64,000 nucleotides of DNA, from assembly GCA_964030785.1 (NCBI GenBank), contig OZ034968.1:52843230-52907229 (forward strand), written 5' to 3'. Numbering within the stretch: position 1 is the first letter of the stretch; each line of letters begins with the position of its first letter. The notes beneath the pieces were generated by a model. The model was not told where the DNA came from and made no database searches. It worked only from the letters and a program-made list of their open reading frames with translations. Source of the DNA: Siderastrea siderea. Taxonomy: Eukaryota; Cnidaria; Anthozoa; Scleractinia; Rhizangiidae. Of this stretch, positions 45,859 through 56,404 are shown piece by piece. The translations under genes were made by a program, and so were the position numbers.

Positions 45859-48800
45859 CCATGAAACTCGATCGGTTCTGTGTGAATGCCGTCTTCCAAT
45901 ACCCAGCGTTTGTCGTAGTAAGCGCTCAGCCTCAGCTTCTGCTGTTCGTACGTTACCATCCTCCCGTTGTTCATGCGCAAACCAATGTTCGTTGCCATGT
46001 CCTTGCTGCCGTCCAAAGCTGACCTGAAACGCTGCCACGTGATCTCGTTCTGTTTCTTTGACATCCCTTTCGTGTTGAACTTATTTTTTTCTCCCTCAGG
46101 TTCATCGACGAAATAACATTTTGAGCAGAGTGCAATCATTCTGCTGCCTTCACACTCGAGTTTAAAGAGCCCAGGGGTCCGACTGCTCCACTTGTCCCAA
46201 GCTAACCACTCTTGCTTTTTTTGCCTCAAATTCTGTTTGCAGCTCTGGTTTGACGATGTCTTCCATCTTTTCTGCGCTGATTGCCATGTAATTGCTGTCT
46301 GTGTCCATCTGAATCAATTCGAAATCTCTTCTGTGAAAATACCTGTCAAGAAAGTCATAATAGAATTCAAGCATTCGAAGCTTTGCCAGTTGATATACAG
46401 CTATTCCTACCTGAAATGGCCTTCTGATTGTGATCCGAGGCTTTCGGCTTTCCAGCTCATACGCCTGCCCGATCTCGTCAAGATCACTGAAATATGCGCT
46501 TCGCAAGGCTCTGTCGACTACCTTCTCGTCTTTGGTGTAAATGATGTTTGTTTGCCGCTCCAAGGCTTCGATGAGCTTCCCGTACCCGCTATTTCCTAAC
46601 AGCTTGAACACCTCGGCCAGCAGCGCCTTGCTTTTTTCCACGTCTCCAGCCCGGCGCGCCTCCATCACCTGCTCCACGAACCAAGTGAATACCTTAGTTG
46701 GTTGGTAGTCAATCGTCCGATAAACATTTGTGATCACTGCTCCATGCTCAAGATACCATCTAAGTAGAGGAGCGTATAATAATATCTTCTTTGCGGACAA
46801 TGCTCCCGTGAGTTTTCTCCCGTCTCCGCGTTTTCGCCCCGTGCGCTTCAGGTAATCAAGCATATGCTGCGGCACAGCTTCAATTGGTACCTCTTTGTTG
46901 TAGAAGAATGGGCACATCTCCTCGAATTTTGGGCGCAAGGGCTCAGGGATCTCTATGTCGACTTCGGCAAATCCGAACCATTTTTCTTCTTTGAGCCTTT
47001 GTGTTAGTATGGGAGCGGCGGCTTGGTAGTTATAATGCACGACCCTTCCCTTTCCACAAGGCATGTCTCTGAGCATGGTTGACAAGTACAAAGCATTGGC
47101 GTCGTAACCCAGGATATTTTTGCAAAGACGGGGTTCCGCTATTCGATGAGACCTTATCTTCGTGACTCCAACTTCGTAGTATCTTGTGAAAACGAGGCTC
47201 GGGCCTCCGACAACAGCTTCTTTCAGCATCTCATACGCTTCTTTGCCCGGGCTGTAAAGCTCCGCGTCCCGCTCAACACATCCGCGGAGCAAGTAACGTA
47301 AAGTCACACCTGGGATGCTGACAGCGTCTTTCAGAATATCGATTCCCTTATCAGTGTAGAAAGCACGCATCTTTTCCAGAGCCTCGAGGCCGGGAGCCAC
47401 ATCGAGATTATTGTAGTAACGCAGCCAGTCTGCGAAGGTACACATGCCCTTTTCTTTGAACAGACGCTGACACCCCTCCCATTCCTCCCGCGTGAGAACG
47501 TAGTCGCCCTTCAGCTTCGAATACCACTCCTCATATTTCGGAAGCCCGCGAAAATCAAGTTTTTCAGGAGTGTCAAACCACTCGTATGGAAACCACGATT
47601 TTACAGTGTCGCATTCGTAGGCTTTCACCCATTTCTCGTAGCTGGTCCCCGGACCTAAGTAGTTCATGATGTCGAGAAAGCGAAAGCTGTTCGTCAGAAT
47701 AAACATGATCTTGTTTCCATTTTTCGCCACTCTGACTTTACCGGTTGTGTCAGCTAGGCGCTCCGCGAAATGCTCTCTGATCAGGTTCAGATCGTATCGC
47801 CCGGAATTGAACCCGAGAACCGGCACCTGATCGCACCATTCTTCGATTTTGAGGCGCTGCGCTTTTGGAAGCATCTTCACGTCGTCGGGCATGCACCGGG
47901 CTCGTACTTTGGACCGAATGTTTTTCCCGCGCCGCTCCAGTTCTTCCTTGGACTTGCGGATCAGCTCCACTGGATTGTTTTCACAAATGTGTGTGGGCTC
48001 GCGTTCGAGGGTGTCCCCAATGCTCACCGAGATTGGTACGTGTGCGTTCTCGATCGTGAGCATGCCTGTCGGCTCCTTCCGCTGATTCTTGTCTCCGTAT
48101 GCTTGGAAGTCATACAAGATCACGTGTGGGTAGCTTCGCATTTGGGTCCGTGGCAACTCCACATCTATTTCCCCTACTTCACACGCCCATGCCTCGATTA
48201 CGTGATAGCCAGCAGCTCGAGCGCTTTTGTGGGTTTTACAGTTGCTTTGTACCGGTCTTCTCGCGTTTGGTCCTTGCAGGCAATGATTTTAACACGATCG
48301 TTCGGGAAACATTTTCTGCATCCGTGCCAGTGACAGCCGTGGTATTGGAATATAATCCTCTTTTCATGGTTGTACCCGTCGACAGGAGCGCGCTCAACCC
48401 ATTGCTCACCCCCGTGCCCACACATTGTGTGGTGAATGTGAATTTTCCGCCGCTAAGCTTCTCGTTCAAGCCACCGAAGTGATTCATGGGAAGCCTGATG
48501 TTTTGGATAGAAGGCCTTCTCGAACGATGTCTGCGGTGCTTCAACTCTTTTGGCCGGGCAATCGATCACCGTCTTGCCTTGGGCGCACCTTTCGGCATGT
48601 CGTTGAAGATTAAAAGCTTTAGTGAATCGTCCACTGCAATGAACGCATGCATACGTTCTTGCAAGCTTCGAAATATCCTTGATAAGGAATGCGTGCCCCT
48701 CATAAATTCCGATTGTCAGAATGTTCGTTAGCTTGGCCGGCGGGTTCCCCCTAAGGTGCCATACCACTTCACCCTCCATGCGCTCAGGCTCATAGACACG

Positions 48801-49806
48801 GATACCCAACCAATCCGAGAAAGCTTCCCCATGATTCAGGTGCCTTTCTATCTTACCTAATTCATCGAGCGATGTTTTCGAAATGTCGTTTGGTGCAGCC
48901 TTAAGTTTGAAGAAACTCTTTGCAAGCTCTCGAGCACCTTGAGTGCTTCGATCTGGTCGTGCTCCGCGGTGCACTGCAATGCAACGCCACAGACACAAGT
49001 TGTCCTTGTAGGTGTCCAGCGCCAGCATCGACCGGCCATGCGCAAGGTTACGCAGCCAGTCTGGTAAGGGGCCTGTGCCCAACAGTGGCTGTTGGTCAAG
49101 CACGACCTTTACATCAACATTGAAGTAGCTTACAAACACCCACTTCGTGTCCAGTCTATTGATGTTGTCAGGGTCCAGGCGTACCTTCTCCCGCTCACTC
49201 AACCATTTCTCCGCCTCAGACAGGCGTTCAAACCAAGGCGAGCCAGTGTTAGTGTACATCACCATTAACAAACCGTCTTCAATGTTGCGTAGCTGATATG
49301 AAAAGATGTGTCTGGCGTAGAAAGATGTGTGAACTTTCTCTCGTATTTTTGCCATAAAATTGGGTGTCAGATCTCTTTCCAGACCTCGGATGAGGCGCCA
49401 GCGGATGAAACGGCGCCCCCTTTTCTCTTTTCCTTCATGTTCAGCGACATTGAACAGATTTTGAAGGTCATTCTGGTAGTTTGTCACCCTTCGGGTGTTC
49501 TCCGGAGGAAATGGCCCTCCGGCCCGCCGGCCCGCCGGCCAGAAGTTCTTGCCTTCTTCTCCCCCTTCTTTGACGAGGAGGAGCAGTCGGTTGTAAGCTA
49601 GGTGGAAGCAGAGGTTTGGGTAGACGTTCTTGCTCTTCCAAAGGAAGACGTTCATTTAGTATGTTCTGAACAACCTCTCGGATAGGCCCCGCTGCCGGCA
49701 CGTTTTCCGCTAGCAATTGCATCATGTACTGCTCATCTGCCGGCGACATTTCCGCAAGAAGTTGTTGAAAAAATTCTTCAACGGTTTGTTGGCTAATACT
49801 TGCCAT
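45855..49806 (-). pseudogene. Protein-primed family B DNA polymerase, broken by shifts and a TAG
   Basis: ATG at 49,806 opens MASISQQTVEEFFQQLLAEM. Frames in order: 49,806-49,468; 49,655-48,453; TAG at 48,453 then same frame to 48,198; shift near 48,205 into 48,162-46,162; shift near 46,225 into 46,229-45,855. The N-terminal part has NLCLWRCIAVHRG and a C2H2-like CVHCSGRFTKAFNLQRHAERC. Then HGCHWHGC, exonuclease VILYDFQAY and GFNSGRYDLNLI, palm GYDANALYLS, KLLGNSGYGK and MDTDSNYM. This is the Polinton pPolB. Its first shift falls near a GGCCGGCGG repeat at 49,515-49,545. All catalytic motifs persist, but three shifts and a stop make this copy inactive. Confidence 0.92.
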
Positions 49807-49988
49807 CTTGCAAATATATATATAATACTTACGCAGATTTTTTTTCTATAGGAAATATTTTTATGCGACACTCGCGATATACATTTAAAACACATTTGTT
49901 CAATTGGAAATATTTTCTTTTCTGGACCGGATAAGCTTCTTTCTTTGACTCTTCTTCCCTTAACTCTTGCCAATCGTTATATGCGCTA

Positions 49989-50065
49989 TATGCTGAGTGG
50001 CTTAAAAGAGGAAAATACGGGTGTAGGAATGAGGTGGTATTTGTCGAACTCCTACTCCTACTACT
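49989..50065. repeat. Polinton right terminal inverted repeat
   Basis: Reverse complement of the left TIR, ending ...CTACTCCTACTACT at 50,065. It starts about 180 bp upstream of the polymerase ATG. Confidence 0.93.
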
Positions 50066-50121
50066 AAACATGGTTTTAAAACTACTTGATGATCTGTCCG
50101 GAAAAGTTGAACATTGCGGAG
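50066..50121 (+). pseudogene. C-type lectin gene, exon 2, right part
   Basis: AAACA (50,066-50,070) is the target duplication. If the element and one AAACA copy are ignored, the lectin frame resumes here as MVLKLLDDLSGKVEHCG, continuing the coiled-coil neck, and ends in phase 1 at a GTGGGT donor. The next exon starts in the matching phase. This shows that the Polinton lies within the coding exon. Confidence 0.72.
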
Positions 50122-50377
50122 GTGGGTAGAGAAATCGGTTCTTTACAGTGAATGGAGTCCAATTTTGCCTGTATTGACACGAGATACCGTATTTAAAAGA
50201 TGCACAGTGGGAGACCGATTTGTCAATTTAAGTGACGAGTATAGCAGACTACTTGATAACTTTTCAAATTTTACAAATTCGGTTTAAAGGAGCGCATGTT
50301 GTAAACGTCACTTAGAGGTTAAGAAATAATCGAAATGTCTTAGTTCATTTCTATAATTAGCTTTTTGTGTCTTTCAG

Positions 50378-50799
50378 GTTGTCCATCTGGCTGAAGTGCT
50401 CATTGAGATTCATGTTACTACATCGTTAATTCTCCAACCCAGAAAATGAGCGATGCTTGGCTGAAGTGTCAGAACGTCACAGAAGATCTTGCCATAATCA
50501 GATCAGCCCAGGAAAACGAATTCATTTTCGAGCTGGTAGAGAAGATTAATAGAGATTTTAGTGTGTGACTTGGTCTCCAGCGAAAGGCTGACTCGAAGTT
50601 CTACTGGATTGATGGCACTCCACTCGAGGGACACTATCAGAACTGGGGCGTCGGTGAGCCAAACGACAACGAGGGAAAAGAGGATTGTGTCCACATGTAC
50701 GGCGATGTACGATATCTTGGAGACTCTTCAGGAAAGTGGAGTGATTGTCCTTGTGATTGGGGAGTGCACCCCTCTGTTGTTTGCCAGAAGGCTATTTGA
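50378..50799 (+). pseudogene. C-type lectin domain exon with frameshift and stop
   Basis: Acceptor CTTTCAG, then CPSG in the expected frame. The frame is lost near 50,395-50,415 and recovered as CYYIVNSPTQKMSDAW and LKCQNVTEDLAIIRSAQE. A TGA at 50,566 stands where the conserved WLG Trp is expected (FSV*LGL). FYWIDGTPLEGHYQNW, GVGEPNDNEGKEDC and KWSDCPCDWG...VVCQKA complete the domain. EPN is the mannose-type calcium-site motif; WSD replaces the usual WND. The domain was secreted and sugar-binding by family knowledge. With two lesions downstream of the Polinton this is a dead gene. Confidence 0.86.
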
Positions 50800-50861
50800 T
50801 TTGGCCCGTTTATTCTTAATGGAAAAGTTGTCAAAAATCTCTTATTAAGCTAAGTGACTAA

Positions 50862-50905
50862 ACGGTGGCCGTTTGCGCTCTCTACGGTGGCCGTTTGCGC
50901 TCTCT
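50862..50905. repeat. Two 22-bp direct repeats at LINE 5' end
   Basis: ACGGTGGCCGTTTGCGCTCT(CT) occurs twice in tandem at 50,862 and 50,884, at the start of the LINE open frame. Confidence 0.85.
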
Positions 50906-53900
50906 CGATATTTGTCTCTTCTGTTTCTGCTTTCTACTATCATTTCTTCGTTACACGTTTATCGTGTATCTAATCCTACCGCGGCTTTCTTGGTTGCTTT
51001 TAATGGCGACAGGTACTACGTCCCTGATCGAAACCACTGTTCTAGTCGTCACTACAGTGCAAGCCCATCAAGTCCGCCATTTTGGAAGGCGAGAGCCGGA
51101 CTCAAACTCGTCAGACTATCTTTGTGTGCTGGTTATTTGGTTCTTCTGTCTGGAGATGTTAGTCTCAACCCTGGGCCTGTTAATGGACTGAATGACGTTG
51201 TCAAACTCCGTGGACTCAAGTTTATTCACCTAAACGTACAGAGCCTTGGCGATAAAATTGATCAGCTTCGCCTTTTATTACAAGAGCTCCATTCGGGCAT
51301 ACAAATAATAACTCTGTCTGAGACCTGGATTAAGCCTGACAGAAATGACAGTGAATATGAATTACCGGGTTATAGGCTTTTTCGAAAGGACAGAAAGGGC
51401 AATCATGGTGGAGTTGCGGTGTTTGTTCACGACGCCTTAGTGGTTACGCGGAGGGATGATCTCGAGCTGGATACCTTAGAAGGAATGTGGCTGGAAATTG
51501 CTGTTCCTAAATCACGCAGCTTTCTTGTTGGAAATTTCTACAGACCCGATCGTACCTCGTCGTATTACGATAAGGACTTTATGGTTAAGCTAAATGGCAT
51601 CTTAGACACTGCTTCAGCGGAGGGCAAAGAGATGCTCCTTTTTGGCGACTTCAGTTGTTGTTTTATGTCTAGTCACCGAAATGACTCCGATTGTAAACAA
51701 CTCAAATCGCTTTTCAGGAGTCTAAATATCAAACAGCTAATCGATCAGCCCACAAGGATTACTAAAAACTCGAAGTCACTCATTGACTTAGTTGCTGTCA
51801 ACTGCCCGCAGAATGTGTGTGAGTCGGGAGTAGTTTCTGCGCATTTAAGTGACCATGAATTGGTTTATTGCGTTCGTAAATTAAACTGGAAAAGAGCACC
51901 CTCTCAAGTCAAGACCTTCAGAAATTATGCGCATTTTAATGTTGACGCCTTTCGTAAAGACCTGAAAGGTGTTAACTGGAACTCTGCTCCTTGTCCCGAT
52001 GGACCTGTCATTGTTGATAAACTCTGGCATGACTTTAAACGGGAATTTATCGCGATTGCTGATCGTCATGCACCGCTGACGCAGCGCCGCGTGCGCGGCA
52101 TTGACAATTGTCCTTGGCTAAACAAGAGCATAAAAGCGACTATGCGCCAGCGTGATTCCTTTCACAAAAGAGCACTCAAAAGTAACACCTCAGAAGATTG
52201 GGCTAGCTACCGCCGTTTTCGCAATCGTGTGACAAATGAAATAAGATCAGCGAAAGCGTCTTATAATAAACGGCTCATCGAGGAAAGTGGTGGTGGTCAC
52301 AGATCGTTTTGGAGGACGATGAAGAAAATCCTGCCGGGTGAAAAGAAAGTTACGTCTCCAAACATTAAAGTAAACGGCGTTGTCTCTTCAGACAAACAAT
52401 GCATTGCCAATGCATTTAATAAGTTTTTCGCATCCGCGGCAAGCAAATTGATGGCCACCGTACGGTCAACTTGTGGTCATAATCAACGTGATCACAATAC
52501 TTCTATCCGTCAATACCCGCCGTTTAATTTTCTAGAAATCACTGAGGAGTTTGTTCTGTCGCAGTTACGTAGCCTGAAATCTGGGAAGGCTGTGGGTTTG
52601 GACGGCATACCAGCGCGCCTTTTAAAAGATTCTGCGGATATTGTAGTCAAGCCTGTGACGTTCATTATCAACACTTCGTTGCGTACTTCCAAAGTCCCTT
52701 GTGATTGGAAATCTGCGCGGGTCATTCCACTTTTTAAAAAGGGAAAGGCTGATGAGATGGACAATTATCGCCCGATTTCCATTTTACCTGTTCTATCCAA
52801 GGTTTTAGAACGGGCTGTACATATCCAACTGTACAAATATCTTCAGCAATACAAGATCTTGAGCCCTTATCAGTGCGGGTTTCGGAAGTGTCGCTCGACA
52901 GAATTCGCTGCTCTTAGTTTTTCTGATAATATTCGTAGAAACATGGACCAAGGTCAATTAACTGGTGCTGTGTTTATTGACCTCCGTAAAGCTTTCGACA
53001 CTGTGGATCATGCGGTACTTCTGGACAAGCTTTCCAATTTGGGGAATGGGGATATAGAGCATGGCTGGTTTACGGACTACCTGTCGAACCGCACCCAGGT
53101 TGTTGAGTTTCAAGGGGTGACTTCTACTCCGGAAGCCATCTCTGTTGGAGTGCCTCAGGGTTCTATCCTCGGTCCACTTTTGTTTATTCTACACATTAAT
53201 GATTTACCGGAGGTGGTGTCCGAATGCAATATTTTGATGTACGCTGATGACGCTGTTTTGTACTGCTCATCCTCTAAAGCCTCTATTATTCAAGACAAGC
53301 TGATTGCTGATCTGTCTAAAATTGACCACTGGCTTTCTTTTAATAGTCTGTTTATTAACGTCTCTAAAACTGAAGCTATGCTTTTCGGAACTGCCCCCAG
53401 ATTATCGGCCGTAAACTCTTTTTCTATTACCTTAAATAACAATGTTATTAAGCGGGTTTTTCACTTCACTTATCTCGGTATAGTTTTTGATGACCGCCTT
53501 AGCTGGAACGAGCATATAAAACACCTTATTTCGAAGGCAGGAAAACGCGTAGGAATGCTCGGCAGGCTTCGTAGAGGTCTCACTAGAGAGAGTGCAAATA
53601 TAGTTTATTGTAGTCTAATTAGGCCAATTTTAGAATACTGTGTAAGTGTGTGGGGCTGCTGCGGAGTAGGTCACAAACAAGACCTTGAAGCCCTCCAAAA
53701 CCGGGCTGCCAGAATAGTTGCAAGAACTGTGCGCAGCAACCCGGCAATGGACGTTCTGAAATGGCCCACGCTGGAGGAGCGCCGTCGTAAATCTGTTTTT
53801 AAACTCGTTAAGAAATGCCTGCAAGGGCAATGTCCCCAATATTTTAAAGAATATTTTAAACGTAATAATACAATCCATGCGCGCGCCACTAGACAAAGCA

Positions 53901-53989
53901 ACCTTTTACATCCGCCTGCTGTGAGGACTGAGATCGCAAAACGATCCTTCTATTACTATGGTTGCATTCTTTTTAACGAACTATCTTGA
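50873..53989 (+). CDS. LINE endonuclease-reverse transcriptase with 2A-like peptide
   Basis: The open frame holds 1,038 codons but begins with TTG; no ATG occurs before the endonuclease, so the start is uncertain or slightly 5'-truncated. A hydrophobic N-terminus is followed by LVLLSGDVSLNPGP with the 2A-type core at residues 95-102. The APE endonuclease has SETW (149), GDFS (258, usually GDFN) and SDH (326). The reverse transcriptase shows NYRPISILPVLSK, FIDLRKAFDTVDH, GVPQGSILGPLLF and YADD at 790-793. The C-terminus has LEYCVSVWG and QNRAARIV. This is a jockey/CR1-type element protein; it copies its RNA into nicked DNA. Confidence 0.92.
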   Translation: MRSLRWPFALSRYLSLLFLLSTIISSLHVYRVSNPTAAFLVAFNGDRYYVPDRNHCSSRHYSASPSSPPFWKARAGLKLVRLSLCAGYLVLLSGDVSLNPGPVNGLNDVVKLRGLKFIHLNVQSLGDKIDQLRLLLQELHSGIQIITLSETWIKPDRNDSEYELPGYRLFRKDRKGNHGGVAVFVHDALVVTRRDDLELDTLEGMWLEIAVPKSRSFLVGNFYRPDRTSSYYDKDFMVKLNGILDTASAEGKEMLLFGDFSCCFMSSHRNDSDCKQLKSLFRSLNIKQLIDQPTRITKNSKSLIDLVAVNCPQNVCESGVVSAHLSDHELVYCVRKLNWKRAPSQVKTFRNYAHFNVDAFRKDLKGVNWNSAPCPDGPVIVDKLWHDFKREFIAIADRHAPLTQRRVRGIDNCPWLNKSIKATMRQRDSFHKRALKSNTSEDWASYRRFRNRVTNEIRSAKASYNKRLIEESGGGHRSFWRTMKKILPGEKKVTSPNIKVNGVVSSDKQCIANAFNKFFASAASKLMATVRSTCGHNQRDHNTSIRQYPPFNFLEITEEFVLSQLRSLKSGKAVGLDGIPARLLKDSADIVVKPVTFIINTSLRTSKVPCDWKSARVIPLFKKGKADEMDNYRPISILPVLSKVLERAVHIQLYKYLQQYKILSPYQCGFRKCRSTEFAALSFSDNIRRNMDQGQLTGAVFIDLRKAFDTVDHAVLLDKLSNLGNGDIEHGWFTDYLSNRTQVVEFQGVTSTPEAISVGVPQGSILGPLLFILHINDLPEVVSECNILMYADDAVLYCSSSKASIIQDKLIADLSKIDHWLSFNSLFINVSKTEAMLFGTAPRLSAVNSFSITLNNNVIKRVFHFTYLGIVFDDRLSWNEHIKHLISKAGKRVGMLGRLRRGLTRESANIVYCSLIRPILEYCVSVWGCCGVGHKQDLEALQNRAARIVARTVRSNPAMDVLKWPTLEERRRKSVFKLVKKCLQGQCPQYFKEYFKRNNTIHARATRQSNLLHPPAVRTEIAKRSFYYYGCILFNELS

Positions 53990-54181
53990 TGGTATTTTTC
54001 GTATTCATTTGCTTCTAAATCTTTTATTTGTACATAGTTCTCTATCTATATTATTATTAGTGCTAGTGTAATGCATATGTATGCATAGTTTTAGTACATT
54101 GTTGCGCTCAGGGCTCCCATTGATAACAGACAACTTTTTGCATCTGAAGGGGCTACCCTGAGCGGTATAAATCAATAAAGG

Positions 54182-54208
54182 TTCTTCTTCTTCTTCTTCT
54201 TCTTCTGC
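54182..54208. repeat. (TTC)n LINE tail
   Basis: About nine TTC units directly after AATCAATAAAGG mark the LINE 3' end. Confidence 0.85.
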
Positions 54209-54215
54209 TTCTGTT

Positions 54216-56400
54216 AAACTAACTGGTTAGTTGTGTTAACTAATTAATCCAAGATATTCAGTGTAATAGTATGGCGTTTGATTAATAGATGGTCATCTTT
54301 TTGATCAACAGCAGATCAAGTCCTTTATAATTTTCGACATGTGATTGAACCTAGTTAGCATTATCTCCATGATATTTGGAGATTAGGACACATGGACTGT
54401 TACTTGCCTACGTCTTCTCGTGGATTCTAAAAGAACTAAAAATATAGCAGAATATGTTCGCACGCGAAGGCAAACAGGTAGTTTAATGCAAAAATAGCTG
54501 CTTAAAAAGAAATTTCTAAATTTACAAAATAAGCAAACTATATGAATGGTGACATTTGCAACTGTTATTTGTACATTAGTAACCACAGCTACGCTACTGA
54601 TGTTGTTGTACTGCAGGGCATCCTAGAATAAGGAATACGCAACTAATTAGGAGAGTGCAAATAGAAGAGCATGTTATACTCGTTCTTGCTCCAGAGCCAG
54701 TCTCTGTCATCTTCGTCACGTGAAACGCCTGGAAAATGGACGGCTTGCCACAAGTTTTAGATGCGTGGGGGATGCTGCGATAGAGGCAAGCACGTTTGCA
54801 AACTTTATCGTTAAAGCTTGTAAGTATCAATCCTGAAACTAAGAAGACAGCAGCAGTAAACGGCACAACGTGGTGCAAGATTGCGCCCAATGGGATTTTA
54901 AAAGCTGATAAAAGGAAAAATCAGCAAGCTGCACAGAAGTGGCTTCAATGCAGACGGGACGTAACAGGGCTCAAAACTCGGATTGCTCTGCACAGCCATT
55001 GAAGGTGTTGTGACTGTTTTACATAGTGGCGCGTGAGTTTATCCAATTCCAGTCGTTTTAGTCCCCCGAATGTATAGGTAAATGAAGAGGACCCTACAAC
55101 CATTGTTTGCTTTAACTAAGATGTATGGATGGTTTGAACCAAACAGATCTTGTTTTTAAAGGTCTTTGTACTAAACGAAGATGTCTCTTAATTAAAATCA
55201 GAAAACAATGAGTGCAATGTTGAAAATACTTGTGTCAACGACATGGGGCTGGAGGAAAGAGTTGTTACAGTCGAACCCCACAGGGCTACAACCTCTCTTA
55301 AAAGACCACGTGCGCTTTTAAATATGATACTGAATTTCTCCTTTTCTACCAATTCACTTTATCTGGGACTTGATCAACCTTTCCTGGCACTTAAGGTTGA
55401 CGCTTGCCAGAGTTTTAACTATGTTTGCTCTAAGAGTGACCCACGGGGACTATATGATTATTTCCTGGTCGACACAATAACTGATGTTGTCGTCCTTATC
55501 TTTATTTGTCAGTCAGTCGTTATCAGTCTCGTGATACTTAATAGCACACCTTATAAATATCCCTTATAATGTGGATAGTGTCTTAATAGAAAACTGGAGG
55601 CTTTAGGGGATCAACAAGAATTTCCTCGCCCGTTCTTTCAGAGTAAGTCAATCTTGCTCGATCACAAGGTAACAAGCGTTGAAAAAAATTATTAGTGCTT
55701 TGTATTGGGCTCTGTGGCTTATCATAAAAACCAAGCCGGATGAACATCGTGTGTTAAGGCTTACAACAATCGGACTCTTTGCTGATGATGCTATTCGCTA
55801 TGGAATAATTTCAGGACGTGGCGATGCAAAATCTTGATTTGCGGTGATATATTGTTTTGCAATTGTCCTTTAAGGCTAAGTGCGTTGCCCTTAGAATATG
55901 TTATAGAAATATCCCAGTCGTGCACCAATACATGATTCGGAGCCAAGCTCTCGAGGTTGTTGACCATCATAAGTACGCTGGGGTACTGAGAACTCTCGTG
56001 TGATTTAAAGTGGAGCAAGCCCAATTCTACTATTGTCGGTAATAAAAAGCGCTCGTTTGGATTTATACGAAGAAATCGAAGAAAGGAATAAACATACTTT
56101 CCTCTAGTAAGACCCCAGGGAGAATACGCTATCTGGGCCTGGACCCGTTCAATGGGAAAAGTATTAAAGATATTGAAATAGTTTAAAGAAGATCTCTGAC
56201 CTTGTGAAAGGTTGCTATGACAACACCCTGGTATATAAGGAATCTTTTCAGTGATCTGAAATGGCCCACTCTCAAAACCTAGCGAGAGATTGCAAGACTC
56301 ACGATGATGTAAGAAACAGTGAACATGCTTAGTTCTCCCGCCGTACTTTAAACCTAAGGAAAGGATGACAAGACAGATTTATTCCGCTAGGTGCCAAAGC
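54216..56400. other. Intergenic, nothing recognised
   Basis: Open frames here (for example 54,594-54,890 minus and 55,243-55,569 plus) show no family motif, exon pattern or signal. I see no RNA gene. Confidence 0.5.
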
Positions 56401-56404
56401 CAAC

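Larger units (their letters stand above)
33677..50065. mobile_element. Polinton/Maverick element, 16,389 bp
   Basis: Both ends are 77-bp inverted repeats (33,677-33,753 and 49,989-50,065) starting AGTAGTAGGAGTAGGAG, differing at three positions. They are flanked by a 5-bp direct repeat AAACA (33,672-33,676 and 50,066-50,070). The cargo is the diagnostic Polinton set: DDE integrase, protein-primed family B polymerase, A32-type ATPase, adenain-like protease, and major and minor capsid proteins. Size fits the 15-20 kb norm. Genes run left to right as five minus-strand genes plus ATPase, then plus-strand late-type genes, then a minus Zn-ribbon gene, plus integrase and minus polymerase. Many genes carry frameshifts or in-frame stops, so this copy is non-functional or nearly so. 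Adintoviruses share the same core genes. Confidence 0.95.
50862..54215 (+). mobile_element. CR1-like non-LTR retrotransposon
   Basis: It spans a 22-bp tandem at the 5' end, one long ORF, a short 3' UTR with AATCAATAAAGG and a (TTC)n tail at 54,182-54,208. The single long ORF and the absence of frame lesions suggest a recent insertion, younger than the decaying lectin exon 60 bp upstream. No convincing target duplication was identified. Confidence 0.82.

Noticed and set aside
47770..48333. 187-codon plus-strand frame
   Set aside because: Antisense of conserved polymerase exonuclease coding sequence.
50840..54225. Possible LINE target duplication (TTAAGCTAAGTG and TTAAACTAACTG)
   Set aside because: Only 10 of 12 match and the spacing from the ends is unequal; likely chance.
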